The notes under the pieces were generated by a model. That model saw only the letters and a list, made by a program, of their open reading frames with translations, did not search any database and was not told the DNA's origin. Shown piece by piece: positions 25,215-36,088 of a stretch of 64,000 nucleotides of DNA (position 1 is the stretch's first letter; each line of letters starts with the position of its first letter). This DNA comes from Thermoanaerobacterium sp. CMT5567-10 (lineage in GTDB: Bacteria; Bacillota; Thermoanaerobacteria; Thermoanaerobacterales; Thermoanaerobacteraceae): contig NZ_CP130558.2 in NCBI RefSeq assembly GCF_030534315.2, positions 2,346,501-2,410,500 on the forward strand, written 5' to 3'. Both the position numbers and the translations under genes were made by a program.

Positions 25215-26443
25215 AATGCCATTTCAACATTTATCATTCCATATCCTTGTGAGTAATACCTGTAGTGGTCAATATTTGTTGAAGTTGATTTCAAAATGTT
25301 TTTAATCTGATTATTAGTAAGAGAAGGGTTTTTCTCGATTAGCAGTGCGGCAGCACCAGCTACAATTGGTGTTGCCATAGATGTTCCAGATGCAGTTCTG
25401 TATGGCCTATTTAAAAGAATACTGTCATCAGCGTCAAGAGGTACATTTCCAGATGCTGTTGATACGATTTTTACACCAGGTGCTACTATATCAGGTTTTG
25501 GCAAAAACGCAGATCCTCTGCCCGAGAAGTTAGCAATTTCATCGTCTGAAACATCGACAGTCCTCTTATCATCTACAGCACCTACGGTTATCACGTTCAT
25601 GCTGTTTCCTGGTGATGTTATAGAGTTTGTGGCTGGTCCAGAATTCCCTGCTGCAACTACTACGACTATGCCATTTCTCCACAGTTTGTCAACGCCTTTA
25701 ACTAGAGGGTCTAGAAAAGGTGGCAACGATGGCGTTTCACCAATTGACAGTGATACTATTCTTATTTTGTATTTATCTTTGTTGTCTAGTATCCATTGCA
25801 TACCTGCCAGTATATCAGATGTAGAACCGCTACCTCTTGAATCTAGGACTTTGACTGACACTATATTTGCTTCAGATGCAACCCCTTTGTATTTACCATC
25901 TGACGTATAACCACTTCCAGCGGCATCACCTGCTACATGCGTGCCATGGCCGTTGTCGTCGTATGGACTTTTTTTTCCATTTACAATGTCGTGGAATGCA
26001 ATTATTCTGTTTTTAGGCTTAGTAAAGTCTGGATGCGGGTAAATTCCTGTATCTAAAAAAGCGATTGTGACGCCTTTGCCGGTGTATCCGTGCTCATTTG
26101 CTTCTCTTGATTTAATTTCCTGTGTAGCAATGTTAAGCTGTGTCTTTACAGTTGAATCTTCAGCGATAAATTTGATTTCACGGTTTGATGCTACGTTGCT
26201 TAATTTGTTGCATGGTATGTTAACAGCCCAGCCATTTATTATGGGCAATTCGTATTTTATCGTTCCTCCTATTGTTTCTATCTTTTTTTTAAGAGTTTCG
26301 TACGGTAAAGTGGAATACACAATTGCACTTACGCATTCGTTTCTATATATAGTTGCTTTTTTAAGCAATCTACTGTCTATTTTGCTTTTCGGATAAAGGT
26401 TTTTAATGGCGCATGATAAAATTAGCGCAGAAATTATATCCAT
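25202..26443 (-). CDS. Subtilisin-family serine protease (AprX-like)
   Basis: The 413-residue S8 peptidase has the complete catalytic set: Asp in LDTGIYPHPD, His in NGHGTHVAGD, the oxyanion Asn in AAGNSGP and Ser in GTSMATPIVAGA. An I9-like propeptide region covers about residues 35-105. The extreme N-terminus is only weakly hydrophobic, with no clear export signal, so an intracellular or forespore location fits, as for AprX. The SD GGGGGA precedes the ATG. The adjacent small hydrophobic protein genes suggest a sporulation-linked locus; this is inferred. Confidence 0.93.
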   Translation of the reverse strand: MDIISALILSCAIKNLYPKSKIDSRLLKKATIYRNECVSAIVYSTLPYETLKKKIETIGGTIKYELPIINGWAVNIPCNKLSNVASNREIKFIAEDSTVKTQLNIATQEIKSREANEHGYTGKGVTIAFLDTGIYPHPDFTKPKNRIIAFHDIVNGKKSPYDDNGHGTHVAGDAAGSGYTSDGKYKGVASEANIVSVKVLDSRGSGSTSDILAGMQWILDNKDKYKIRIVSLSIGETPSLPPFLDPLVKGVDKLWRNGIVVVVAAGNSGPATNSITSPGNSMNVITVGAVDDKRTVDVSDDEIANFSGRGSAFLPKPDIVAPGVKIVSTASGNVPLDADDSILLNRPYRTASGTSMATPIVAGAAALLIEKNPSLTNNQIKNILKSTSTNIDHYRYYSQGYGMINVEMALKKV

Positions 26444-26532
26444 ATAGAATCCCCCTTTCTTATATCAGAATATGTTCAAGATAAATTTTTGATAGTTTTT
26501 AAAATAATAAGTGTCACAAATTTTGATGATGT

Positions 26533-26546
26533 CATATTATGTATTA
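26533..26546 (+). promoter_or_regulatory. Shared upstream motif, copy 1
   Basis: CATATTATGTATTA contains the 12-mer TATWATGWATTA that also precedes two other small genes here. CATA-type -10 elements are used by sporulation sigma factors E/G/K. It is followed by the leader hairpin AGGTC/GACCT (26546-26560). Confidence 0.5.
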
Positions 26547-26592
26547 GGTCATAAAGACCTGACATATATTCTTGCGAAAGGGGGATATTAAT

Positions 26593-26709
26593 ATGCCCAC
26601 AGAAAAAGGTGCATCATGGCTTGGCGGTGGATGGATTTGGATAATAATTATAATACTTCTTATCTTCTTGTTTGTACCTGGTTTTATAGTAGAAGAGCCT
26701 AAGGCTTGA
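26593..26709 (+). CDS. Tiny hydrophobic protein (GASW family, copy 1)
   Basis: A 38-residue protein starts MPTEKGASWLGGGWIW and continues as one long hydrophobic helix ending VPGF plus a short acidic tail. The SD AAAGGGGGAT is very strong. It is a close paralogue of the gene at 27294-27404. The layout (Gly-rich turn, then one helix) resembles YjcZ-type small sporulation proteins. Location in the spore or membrane is inferred. Confidence 0.8.
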   Translation: MPTEKGASWLGGGWIWIIIIILLIFLFVPGFIVEEPKA

Positions 26710-26742
26710 TGTAAATTTTAAAATTTAAAAAGGAGGATTATC

Positions 26743-26928
26743 ATGGCTGGAACAAGTTCAGTATTTGGCGAAAGCAATTTGCTGTTCTTCTTCTTAATAC
26801 TCGTTGTTCTGATGGGCGGCGGATGGTTTGGCGGAACATGGTCAATGGAAACATTGCTGTTCTTCTTCGTACTATTAGTCATAATTATGGACGGTGGAAT
26901 GGGATTATTCCTAAATCAAGTCAAATAA
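26743..26928 (+). CDS. Small LLFFF-repeat hydrophobic protein, copy 1
   Basis: The 61-residue protein contains two copies of a short module, LLFFFLILVVLMGGG and LLFFFVLLVIIMDGG, separated by about 10 residues. The SD AAAGGAGGA is strong. It lies 33 bp after the GASW gene with no terminator between and is probably co-transcribed. Function is unknown; paralogous to 27045-27227. Confidence 0.8.
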   Translation: MAGTSSVFGESNLLFFFLILVVLMGGGWFGGTWSMETLLFFFVLLVIIMDGGMGLFLNQVK

Positions 26929-26963
26929 ATAAGTGGTCCTATCTTTTGGTAGGACCATTTATT
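26928..26963 (+). terminator. Terminator after the first small-gene pair
   Basis: A 14-bp stem (26928-26941 with 26950-26963, one G-T pair) with an 8-nt loop; the T tract is weak. Confidence 0.7.
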
Positions 26964-27007
26964 GTTACATAAAAATTAAATCAATATCAATAATGAAATG
27001 ATTAGAA

Positions 27008-27019
27008 TATAATGAATTA
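27008..27019 (+). promoter_or_regulatory. Shared upstream motif, copy 2
   Basis: TATAATGAATTA matches the 12-mer TATWATGWATTA, 25 bp upstream of the second LLFFF gene. Confidence 0.45.
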
Positions 27020-27044
27020 AAGTAAATTTTATGGAGCTGATTTT

Positions 27045-27227
27045 ATGACTATATCAGGAAATACACTGCTTTTTTTCTTTGTTATATTGACGGTTGTGAT
27101 GGATGTTAAGTTTGAATTTGAAGATTTATTGTTTTTTTTCTTGCTACTAGTAGTATTGCAGCAAGACAAACCTCGCAAACATGCAAGACGATTCTTATGG
27201 TCATTGGCCACCATGAACTTTCAGTAA
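27045..27227 (+). CDS. Small LLFFF-repeat hydrophobic protein, copy 2
   Basis: The 60-residue protein again has two LLFFF modules (LLFFFVILTVVMD and LLFFFLLLVVLQQ), then a basic tail (KPRKHARR). SD GGAGCTGA precedes the ATG. It is paralogous to 26743-26928; the tail differs. Function is unknown. Confidence 0.75.
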   Translation: MTISGNTLLFFFVILTVVMDVKFEFEDLLFFFLLLVVLQQDKPRKHARRFLWSLATMNFQ

Positions 27228-27246
27228 CAATATTTATGGCATTACG

Positions 27247-27258
27247 TATAATGTATTA
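27247..27258 (+). promoter_or_regulatory. Shared upstream motif, copy 3
   Basis: TATAATGTATTA matches the 12-mer TATWATGWATTA and, as in copy 1, is followed by GGTC and a small hairpin. An AC dinucleotide lies about 16 bp upstream, as in sigma-K -35 elements. Confidence 0.5.
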
Positions 27259-27293
27259 GGTCCATGAGGCCAAAAAATAAAGGGGGTATTTAT

Positions 27294-27404
27294 ATGCCTG
27301 AAGGAAAAGGAGCATCATGGTGCGGCGGATGGATCTGGATTATAATAGTGATACTGATAATCTTCTTGCTGGTCCCAGGCGTATTTGTGGTGGATAAGAA
27401 ATAA
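27294..27404 (+). CDS. Tiny hydrophobic protein (GASW family, copy 2)
   Basis: A 36-residue protein, MPEGKGASWCGGWIW followed by one hydrophobic helix ending VPGVFVVDKK. It matches the product of 26593-26709 nearly residue for residue. It has the SD AAAGGGGGT. A single Cys replaces Leu in the Gly-rich turn. Confidence 0.8.
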   Translation: MPEGKGASWCGGWIWIIIVILIIFLLVPGVFVVDKK

Positions 27405-27407
27405 AAA

Positions 27408-27441
27408 GTATAGGGCAGGTGATAATGAGCCTGCCCTATAC
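27408..27441. other. Strong hairpin without plus-strand T tract
   Basis: GTATAGGGCAGG (27408-27419) and CCTGCCCTATAC (27430-27441) form a perfect 12-bp stem. An A5 run precedes it and no T run follows, so as a terminator it is set up for minus-strand transcription; on the plus strand it may only protect the mRNA end. Confidence 0.7.
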
Positions 27442-27485
27442 ATATATTAAGTTATGAAGATAATTTTAAAAGTGGGGGATTGGTT

Positions 27486-28511
27486 GTGGATAAAGAAAGA
27501 TTATTAAAAGTGTTGATAATTGAACTGTTTATAATTTTTTTTATTAGGTTTCAAATTTTTGAAGGGCTAAGCTTTGAGGAAGAAAAGCTGCTTTTAAAGA
27601 AAAAAGAAGAAGACGAGATAATCGAATATGACGAAACTAATCTACATGAATACGAAAATATGTTAAAAGACAAAAGAGAAAATACTTTAGATATATTTGA
27701 GATTATTGAAAAAGGGAAAAACTTTATGGGAAGTGTAAAACCATATTTGCACAGAAGAGAACAGTATTACATAGACATTTTTACAAAGATAGCAGAAATA
27801 CTAGAGTGCCACAAGCAGTTGATTGAATATCAAAATCAAGGGACAGAAATTCAAGAAGACAATTTCGACCAAATAGGAATGCTTAAAGCAGTAAAGCCTT
27901 ATATGAAACAAGACAAGCAAATAATAATAGATAAATTTATTAAGCTTCATGAAGGAATACAAAACCTTAATGAAAAGATGAAAAAATATGAGATGGAAGA
28001 TAATAAAAACAATGTTATAGATAAGATTTTAGATATATTTGAAGCCTTAAAACCAGTTATTCCGGATGATAAACAGGACATGGCTGAGAAGATAATAAAA
28101 AACATAAAACTTGTAGAGGCTTTAAATAAGGCAGAAAGCATAATGAATTCAAAAAACAGTGCAGATAAAGATAAAAAAGAAAGCAATACGGAATCTAATA
28201 CAAGGAGTGATTCAGTGGATATTCCTAAAAACATTGAAAAATCAGAAGAAATTGAATCAGATGTAAATAATTTAAAAGAAGTTGTAGATAGCCTGGAGGA
28301 TGCTGACGATGGCAATGAAGATGACGGAAAACAAAATCTAGGTTTGACATCACAGCAGTCGGCTGTTGTAGATAGCCTGAAATCAATGCTTACGAAGGAA
28401 CAGCAGCAGTTTATGTACAATATGATTAATTATTTAAAACAGCAAAGTGCAGATGGTAACTTTGAGAATAATGAGAATGACAGAAAAGATGTAGATGGTG
28501 CAGGTGGCTAA
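27486..28511 (+). CDS. KPY-repeat protein of unknown function
   Basis: The 341-residue protein starts with GTG 27486 (SD GTGGGGGA). Residues 7-20 are hydrophobic, like a membrane anchor. Three related segments follow: GSVKPYLHRREQYYIDIFTK, MLKAVKPYMKQDKQIIIDKF and IFEALKPVIPDDKQDMAEKI, each a helix pair around a KP motif. A fourth, weaker copy may be DSLKSMLTKEQQQFMYNM near the C-terminus. A Ser/Asn/Asp/Glu-rich linker lies between repeat 3 and the end. Function is unknown; it follows the tiny hydrophobic genes, and I infer a shared spore or envelope role. Confidence 0.8.
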   Translation: MDKERLLKVLIIELFIIFFIRFQIFEGLSFEEEKLLLKKKEEDEIIEYDETNLHEYENMLKDKRENTLDIFEIIEKGKNFMGSVKPYLHRREQYYIDIFTKIAEILECHKQLIEYQNQGTEIQEDNFDQIGMLKAVKPYMKQDKQIIIDKFIKLHEGIQNLNEKMKKYEMEDNKNNVIDKILDIFEALKPVIPDDKQDMAEKIIKNIKLVEALNKAESIMNSKNSADKDKKESNTESNTRSDSVDIPKNIEKSEEIESDVNNLKEVVDSLEDADDGNEDDGKQNLGLTSQQSAVVDSLKSMLTKEQQQFMYNMINYLKQQSADGNFENNENDRKDVDGAGG

Positions 28512-28527
28512 AACCTGCATTTTTTTA
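28500..28527 (+). terminator. Terminator after the KPY-repeat gene
   Basis: GCAGGT (28500-28505) pairs with ACCTGC (28513-28518), followed by ATTTTTTT; it overlaps the stop codon. Confidence 0.75.
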
Positions 28528-28619
28528 TGTAAATTGAATATTAACGGTATAAATAAAAGATAAATGGGAAAAATCTATTATAATCGCTTAAAACAATGAA
28601 AAACGGTGAAATTTGAGAT

Positions 28620-28648
28620 TTGCCATGAACTTGTAATTAAACTAATAT
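28620..28648 (+). promoter_or_regulatory. Likely sigma-A promoter of groESL
   Basis: TTGCCA (28620-28625) and TAATAT (28643-28648) are 17 bp apart. The start of transcription would fall just before the CIRCE element. Confidence 0.6.
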
Positions 28649-28662
28649 AAAAAGTGTGATGA

Positions 28663-28689
28663 TTAGCACTCACGCATGATGAGTGCTAA
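28663..28689 (+). promoter_or_regulatory. CIRCE element (HrcA operator)
   Basis: TTAGCACTC (28663-28671), 9-bp spacer, GAGTGCTAA (28681-28689) is an exact match to the CIRCE consensus. HrcA binding should repress groESL outside heat stress. Confidence 0.97.
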
Positions 28690-28710
28690 TAAATTTCAAG
28701 GAGGGATATT

Positions 28711-30634
<1,924 letters not shown>

Positions 30635-30665
30635 AAATAACCGGGTAATCCCCGGTTATTTTTTT
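30635..30665 (+). terminator. Terminator after groEL
   Basis: An 11-bp perfect stem AAATAACCGGG (30635-30645) / CCCGGTTATTT (30651-30661) runs into TTTTT. Confidence 0.9.
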
Positions 30666-30671
30666 GTCCTG

Positions 30672-30700
30672 TTGACATAGACACTTAAATCTGTTATATT
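30672..30700 (+). promoter_or_regulatory. Sigma-A promoter of guaBA
   Basis: Perfect TTGACA (30672-30677) and TATATT (30695-30700) are 17 bp apart, 31 bp before the riboswitch. Confidence 0.75.
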
Positions 30701-30731
30701 GTTTAATAATTTAATAATTTTATAATTTTGA

Positions 30732-30796
30732 TCCACATATAATCTGGTGAATAGGCACTAGAGTATCTACAAAGAGCCGTAACTCTTTACTATGGG

Positions 30797-30798
<2 letters not shown>
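30732..30798 (+). promoter_or_regulatory. Guanine-type purine riboswitch with short loops
   Basis: P1 pairs TCCACATA (30732-30739) with TATGGGGA (30791-30798), one mismatch. The junction sequences ATAATC, GTATCTAC and ACTATG are canonical, and the specificity position is C (in ACTATG), so the ligand should be guanine/hypoxanthine. P2 is CTGGTG/CACTAG and P3 AAAGAG/CTCTTT. Both loops, AATAGG and CCGTAA, are 6 nt rather than the usual 7, but keep the GG-CC loop-loop pairing. Confidence 0.88.
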
Positions 30799-32355
<1,557 letters not shown>

Positions 32356-32368
32356 AAGGAGGATTTTA

Positions 32369-33907
32369 ATGGGGATTAATAGAGAAGTCATATTGATTCT
32401 TGACTTCGGAGGACAATATACACAATTGATTGCAAGGCGAATAAGGGAAGCAAATGTTTTTTGTGAAATTGTTCCATACAACATAAAACCAGAAGAAATT
32501 GTAAAGAAACAGCCAAAAGGATTGGTATTGTCAGGCGGACCTGCTAGTGTATACGCAGAAAATGCACCAATATGCGACGAGGGTATTTTTAAATTAGATT
32601 ATCCAATTCTCGGTATATGTTATGGTGCACAGCTTATGACCATGATACAGGGTGGTAAAGTTGCTGAAGCTCCTGTAAGGGAGTATGGCAAGACGGATGT
32701 TGTCATAAACAACAACATACCTTTGTTTAAAGGAATTGAAAAAGAGACAAGTTGTTGGATGAGCCACACAGATCAAATAGAACTGCCACCTAAAAATTTC
32801 AAAGTCGTTGCATCAACTGCAAACTGTCCGATTGCGGCAATTGCGAATGTAGAAGGAAGACAATATGCTGTACAATTTCATCCTGAAGTCATTCATACTC
32901 CAAGAGGTACTGAAATTATAAGAAATTTTCTATTCGAGATATGTGACTGTTCTGCAGATTGGACGATGGATTCATTGATCGAGCAGACAGTGAAAGAAAT
33001 AAGGAAAAAGGTAGGGAAGGACAAGGTAGTCTGTGCATTAAGCGGTGGCGTTGATTCATCTGTTGCTGCAGTTTTAGTAAACAGAGCAATACACGATCAG
33101 CTTGTTTGTATATTTGTCGATAATGGTCTTTTAAGAAAAAATGAAGGAGAAAAAGTAGTTGAAACTTTCAAAAATAATTTTGATATGGAGATTATAAAAG
33201 TTGATGCAAAGGATAGGTTTTTGGAAAAGTTAAAAGGTGTGAAAGATCCTGAACAGAAAAGAAAGATAATAGGAAATGAATTTATCGAAGTGTTTAAAGA
33301 AGAAGCTAAAAAGATTGGGGATGTAAAATATCTCGTACAAGGGACACTTTATCCAGATGTTATCGAAAGCGGAAGCCCAGTTGCTTCAACAATAAAGAGC
33401 CATCACAATGTTGGCGGTCTTCCTGAAAATGTTGGCTTTGAGCTTATAGAGCCTTTAAGAATGCTTTTTAAAGACGAAGTAAGACAGGTAGGGAGAGAAC
33501 TTGGCATGCCTGATGAAATTTTAAATAGGCAGCCTTTCCCAGGACCGGGGCTTGCAGTGAGGATACTTGGGGAAGTGACAGAAGAAAAATTAAACATATT
33601 AAGAGAAGCTGACAGCATAGTTTTGAGAGAGATGAAGAAAAATGGCTGGTATAACAACGTATGGCAATCATTTGCTGTGTTGCCTGACATAAAAAGTGTA
33701 GGAATAATGGGTGACGACAGGACATATGCATATCCTATTATCTTAAGGATTGTGGAAAGCAATGATGGAATGACGGCAGACTGGGTTAAGATTCCATATG
33801 ATATACTTGAGGACATATCTACAAGCATTATAAATGAAGTGTATGGCGTAAACAGGGTGCTGTATGATATCACATCAAAACCGCCTGCTACAATTGAATG
33901 GGAATAA
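32369..33907 (+). CDS. guaA: GMP synthase (glutamine-hydrolysing)
   Basis: The 512-residue protein has a class I amidotransferase domain (nucleophile Cys in GICYGAQL, His/Glu in FHPEV), an ATP pyrophosphatase domain with SGGVDSS and a C-terminal dimerization domain ending in PPATIEWE. It aminates XMP to GMP. The last 18 bp form the left attachment site of the island described below. guaA 3' ends are known integration sites for genomic islands. Confidence 0.98.
   Translation: MGINREVILILDFGGQYTQLIARRIREANVFCEIVPYNIKPEEIVKKQPKGLVLSGGPASVYAENAPICDEGIFKLDYPILGICYGAQLMTMIQGGKVAEAPVREYGKTDVVINNNIPLFKGIEKETSCWMSHTDQIELPPKNFKVVASTANCPIAAIANVEGRQYAVQFHPEVIHTPRGTEIIRNFLFEICDCSADWTMDSLIEQTVKEIRKKVGKDKVVCALSGGVDSSVAAVLVNRAIHDQLVCIFVDNGLLRKNEGEKVVETFKNNFDMEIIKVDAKDRFLEKLKGVKDPEQKRKIIGNEFIEVFKEEAKKIGDVKYLVQGTLYPDVIESGSPVASTIKSHHNVGGLPENVGFELIEPLRMLFKDEVRQVGRELGMPDEILNRQPFPGPGLAVRILGEVTEEKLNILREADSIVLREMKKNGWYNNVWQSFAVLPDIKSVGIMGDDRTYAYPIILRIVESNDGMTADWVKIPYDILEDISTSIINEVYGVNRVLYDITSKPPATIEWE
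33890..33907 (+). repeat. Attachment-site copy 1 (guaA tail)
   Basis: ACAATTGAATGGGAATAA encodes TIEWE-stop, the end of guaA. It differs from copy 2 at three positions, all silent (two wobble bases and TAA versus TAG). Confidence 0.7.
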
Positions 33908-33914
33908 CATCAAA

Positions 33915-33960
33915 AAATCCGGAAACCAGCATGAAACCTGGTATTCCGGATTTAATTTTT
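33915..33960 (+). terminator. Terminator after guaA
   Basis: The stem AAATCCGGAA plus CCAG (33915-33929) pairs with CTGG plus TTCCGGATTT (33938-33953), a small internal loop between, followed by AATTTTT. Confidence 0.8.
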
Positions 33961-33995
33961 ATGAAATCGTACCAAAAGCGTACCACTTTTAATTT

Positions 33996-34175
33996 TTATG
34001 CTATTTTTTCTACTTTTTCGAGATCAAAAACGACCGCTGCAGGAGTTTCATTTTTGATGGTAGCATGCCGATTTAGATCAGCAGCAACTTGCTCCATTTT
34101 GTTTGGATACAGATGGGCATAAGTAGACATGGCAACCTCGACAGTATCGTCCAGGCGCTCGGCCACGGCGACAAT
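33996..34175 (-). pseudogene. Tyrosine integrase, C-terminal remnant
   Basis: Reading from about 34175 down to a TAA at 33996-33998 gives VAVAERLDDTVEVAMSTYAHLYPN and a tail of about 35 residues. STYAHLYPN is the catalytic-Tyr segment of phage and conjugative-element integrases. The preceding LGH of the family is LDD here, and the rest of the domain is missing. It lies tail-first against guaA, the usual place for an island integrase. Confidence 0.75.
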
Positions 34176-34340
34176 ACTGTAACTGCACTGCCCCGATGAT
34201 CAACCAAAGGATACCTGACACTGTTTCATATTTTCTTATACGATTGGCCACTCGTTCTTCAGCAGATGGAGCTATAGCTGCTTTGAACTGTTTATAGGGA
34301 ACTTCTGGAAGCTTTATTCTGATCTGAGCACCGGGCTCTC
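34176..34340 (-). pseudogene. Membrane protein remnant
   Basis: A frame without start codon reads from just downstream of Fic: QIRIKLPEVPYKQFKAA, then APSAEERVANRIRKYETVSG and a hydrophobic ILWLIIGAVQLQ that ends where the integrase remnant begins. It is not recognised by name. The junction near 34175 looks like a deletion joining two unrelated fragments. Confidence 0.4.
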
Positions 34341-34348
34341 ATTTTATT

Positions 34349-35098
34349 TTAAGGTAGATTAGGAAAAGGGATATTCAATAATCTCATAATTTCCTTTTCA
34401 GACTCCAAAACGCGTTCGGCAATAAAGTCCATAAAAGGTTGATCATCATCATGAGCCTGCTCCAGTAAGCTAATATACTCATGACGTAAGACCGGTGGAA
34501 TTATGGCCAGCATATAACCATCTTGAATAAGAGCTGTATTCATAAGCAACCGAGCAACTCTTCCGTTTCCATCTATGAAAGGATGAATAAATACAAACCG
34601 CTTATGCAGCTGGGCAGCAAATTGAACTGGATGGTATTTGTTACGCGCGGAGCATGCCCACTGGAATAGCTTTTTCATTTCCTCTTCTATCCGTTCTACT
34701 GGGCATACTTCATATTTTGAGCCGGTTATAAAGACCGGGCGATCGCGGTATTTTCCAGCTTCCTCGGAATCAATACCTGTATAGAACATTCGGTGCATTG
34801 TAAGGGCGTCTTCTTCTGTTATTCGGTAACTATTAAACAATGTAAACATGAAATCATAAGCCTTTGCATGTCCCAGGGCTTCGAAGGTATCTCGAAGAGG
34901 CTTTCCTCCGACCGTCAATCCATCTTCCAGTAGGATCTTTGTTTCACTTAAAGTTAGAGTGTTTCCTTCAAGAGCATTGCTGGACCATGTAAGACCTATA
35001 CGGTAGTAGTTTTTAATTTCATGAAGCAAATGACCTTCAAAGGGACGCTTTTCATCAATGGCCAGCTTGTAGCGGTCGATTTTTTCATATAAAGTCAT
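34349..35098 (-). CDS. Fic family protein (likely AMPylator, self-inhibited)
   Basis: The 249-residue protein has the Fic core HPFIDGNGR and an N-terminal inhibitory motif SSNALEGN (S-x-x-x-E-G), so it belongs to the class with an internal inhibitory helix. Fic proteins transfer AMP (or another nucleotide part) to target hydroxyls. Its start overlaps the zinc-ribbon gene by 4 bp (ATGA). With the XRE gene upstream it forms a compact three-gene cassette in the island. Possible roles are toxin-antitoxin, phage defence or regulation; the target is unknown. Confidence 0.9.
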   Translation of the reverse strand: MTLYEKIDRYKLAIDEKRPFEGHLLHEIKNYYRIGLTWSSNALEGNTLTLSETKILLEDGLTVGGKPLRDTFEALGHAKAYDFMFTLFNSYRITEEDALTMHRMFYTGIDSEEAGKYRDRPVFITGSKYEVCPVERIEEEMKKLFQWACSARNKYHPVQFAAQLHKRFVFIHPFIDGNGRVARLLMNTALIQDGYMLAIIPPVLRHEYISLLEQAHDDDQPFMDFIAERVLESEKEIMRLLNIPFPNLP

Positions 35099-35292
35099 TG
35101 ATTAACACCGCCCTCCGTAATTACTTTCCGTGTTGTAATAATGCCGCTTGTTACTTCGCTGCCATTTTCAGCACCACACCAGGGACAATTTATGCTTTCT
35201 CGCTCCTTCCCGCCGGGATAACCTGAATTTGATATGGTTACAGAGAAGCGTTTACCACAGGCTATACACTTGTATATACCATCATCGAACAA
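35095..35292 (-). CDS. Small zinc-ribbon protein
   Basis: The 65-residue protein has two Cys pairs, CIACGKRF near the N-terminus and CPWCGAEN about 25 residues later, a typical four-Cys zinc ribbon. It overlaps fic by 4 bp, so translation is coupled. A Gly/Ser-rich loop (SNSGYPGG) lies between the Cys pairs. It may bind nucleic acid or act as partner of Fic; no function is known to me. Confidence 0.75.
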   Translation of the reverse strand: MFDDGIYKCIACGKRFSVTISNSGYPGGKERESINCPWCGAENGSEVTSGIITTRKVITEGGVNQ

Positions 35293-35309
35293 TTTAATAA
35301 CCCCCTTTT

Positions 35310-35525
35310 TTAGTATGTGACTTTCTCACCAGATGGCAGTATAAAAGAGCCCTCGTATTTACATCCGGCAATTTCGGCTATTTTTTTCAACTCATCGACA
35401 GTGAAAGTTTCCCGCTTCATCTTTTGATTAAAGGCCTGTGGACTTTTTCCGGACATCCTTCCAAGTTCGGAGACACTTATTCCAAGCTTTACACATAGAA
35501 TTTTCAGCTGTTCAGACACTGACAT
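35310..35525 (-). CDS. XRE-type helix-turn-helix regulator
   Basis: The 71-residue protein has an HTH core (LGISVSELGRMSGKSPQAFNQKMKR) and ends FILPSGEKV. ATG 35525 is preferred: AAGGAG lies 8 nt upstream; the frame extends to 35573 without an SD. It is the first gene of the cassette and probably represses it. Confidence 0.85.
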   Translation of the reverse strand: MSVSEQLKILCVKLGISVSELGRMSGKSPQAFNQKMKRETFTVDELKKIAEIAGCKYEGSFILPSGEKVTY

Positions 35526-35753
35526 ATAACCACTCCTTTCGATATTCTCATTATAAACGAATTTATTTAACAAATCAATAATAATATTTTTCTTTTATTG
35601 AAAATCGTTAAGTTAATCTTCGACACCATAAACGATATAGTTTATAATTATAAACATAAACAATTAACTCAAAGCCTACAGCCAGACAAAAGAAAACTGG
35701 ATCAGCAGGCAACCCCACCACATAAATTGAATTGATATAGGGGGTAAAAAGAC

Positions 35754-36068
35754 ATGGCCATACTGTTACGCAGCGAAACAGGCAAAGCGCTTCTCCGTAG
35801 ATGTGAGAATCAATAAAGGATCTGGCCAACTCCGTATAGCAGCAAAGAGCTGGAGGAAATCTGGGGCAGGAATTTAATACAAGAGTTCCCTGCAGAACTG
35901 ATACGGCCGGATGATAAGCCAATCCCGCACTGCAAGAAGTGTGAGTACTGTAAAATAACCCCGGAAGGGAAGCGAGGGAGCCGGCACGATTGTATGAAGG
36001 TAGGCAAACATGTACCGGAAAGGTATGCAAGGACCAGCCTGCCATGGTGCCCGCTCCGGAACAAATAA
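35754..36068 (+). pseudogene. Cys-rich phage-type gene with in-frame stop
   Basis: ATG 35754 has a good SD (AGGGGGT). It reads 20 codons to TAA at 35814-35816; the same frame then stays open to 36068, giving PYSSKELEEIWGRNLIQ, then CKKCEYC and a C-terminal C-P-L region. Six Cys residues suggest metal binding. The downstream part has no start of its own, so a nonsense mutation (perhaps CAA to TAA) is the simplest explanation. The 228-bp gap before it (35526-35753) is AT-rich with nothing else recognised. Confidence 0.6.
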
Positions 36069-36088
36069 TAAACGAGGAGGAATGAAGG

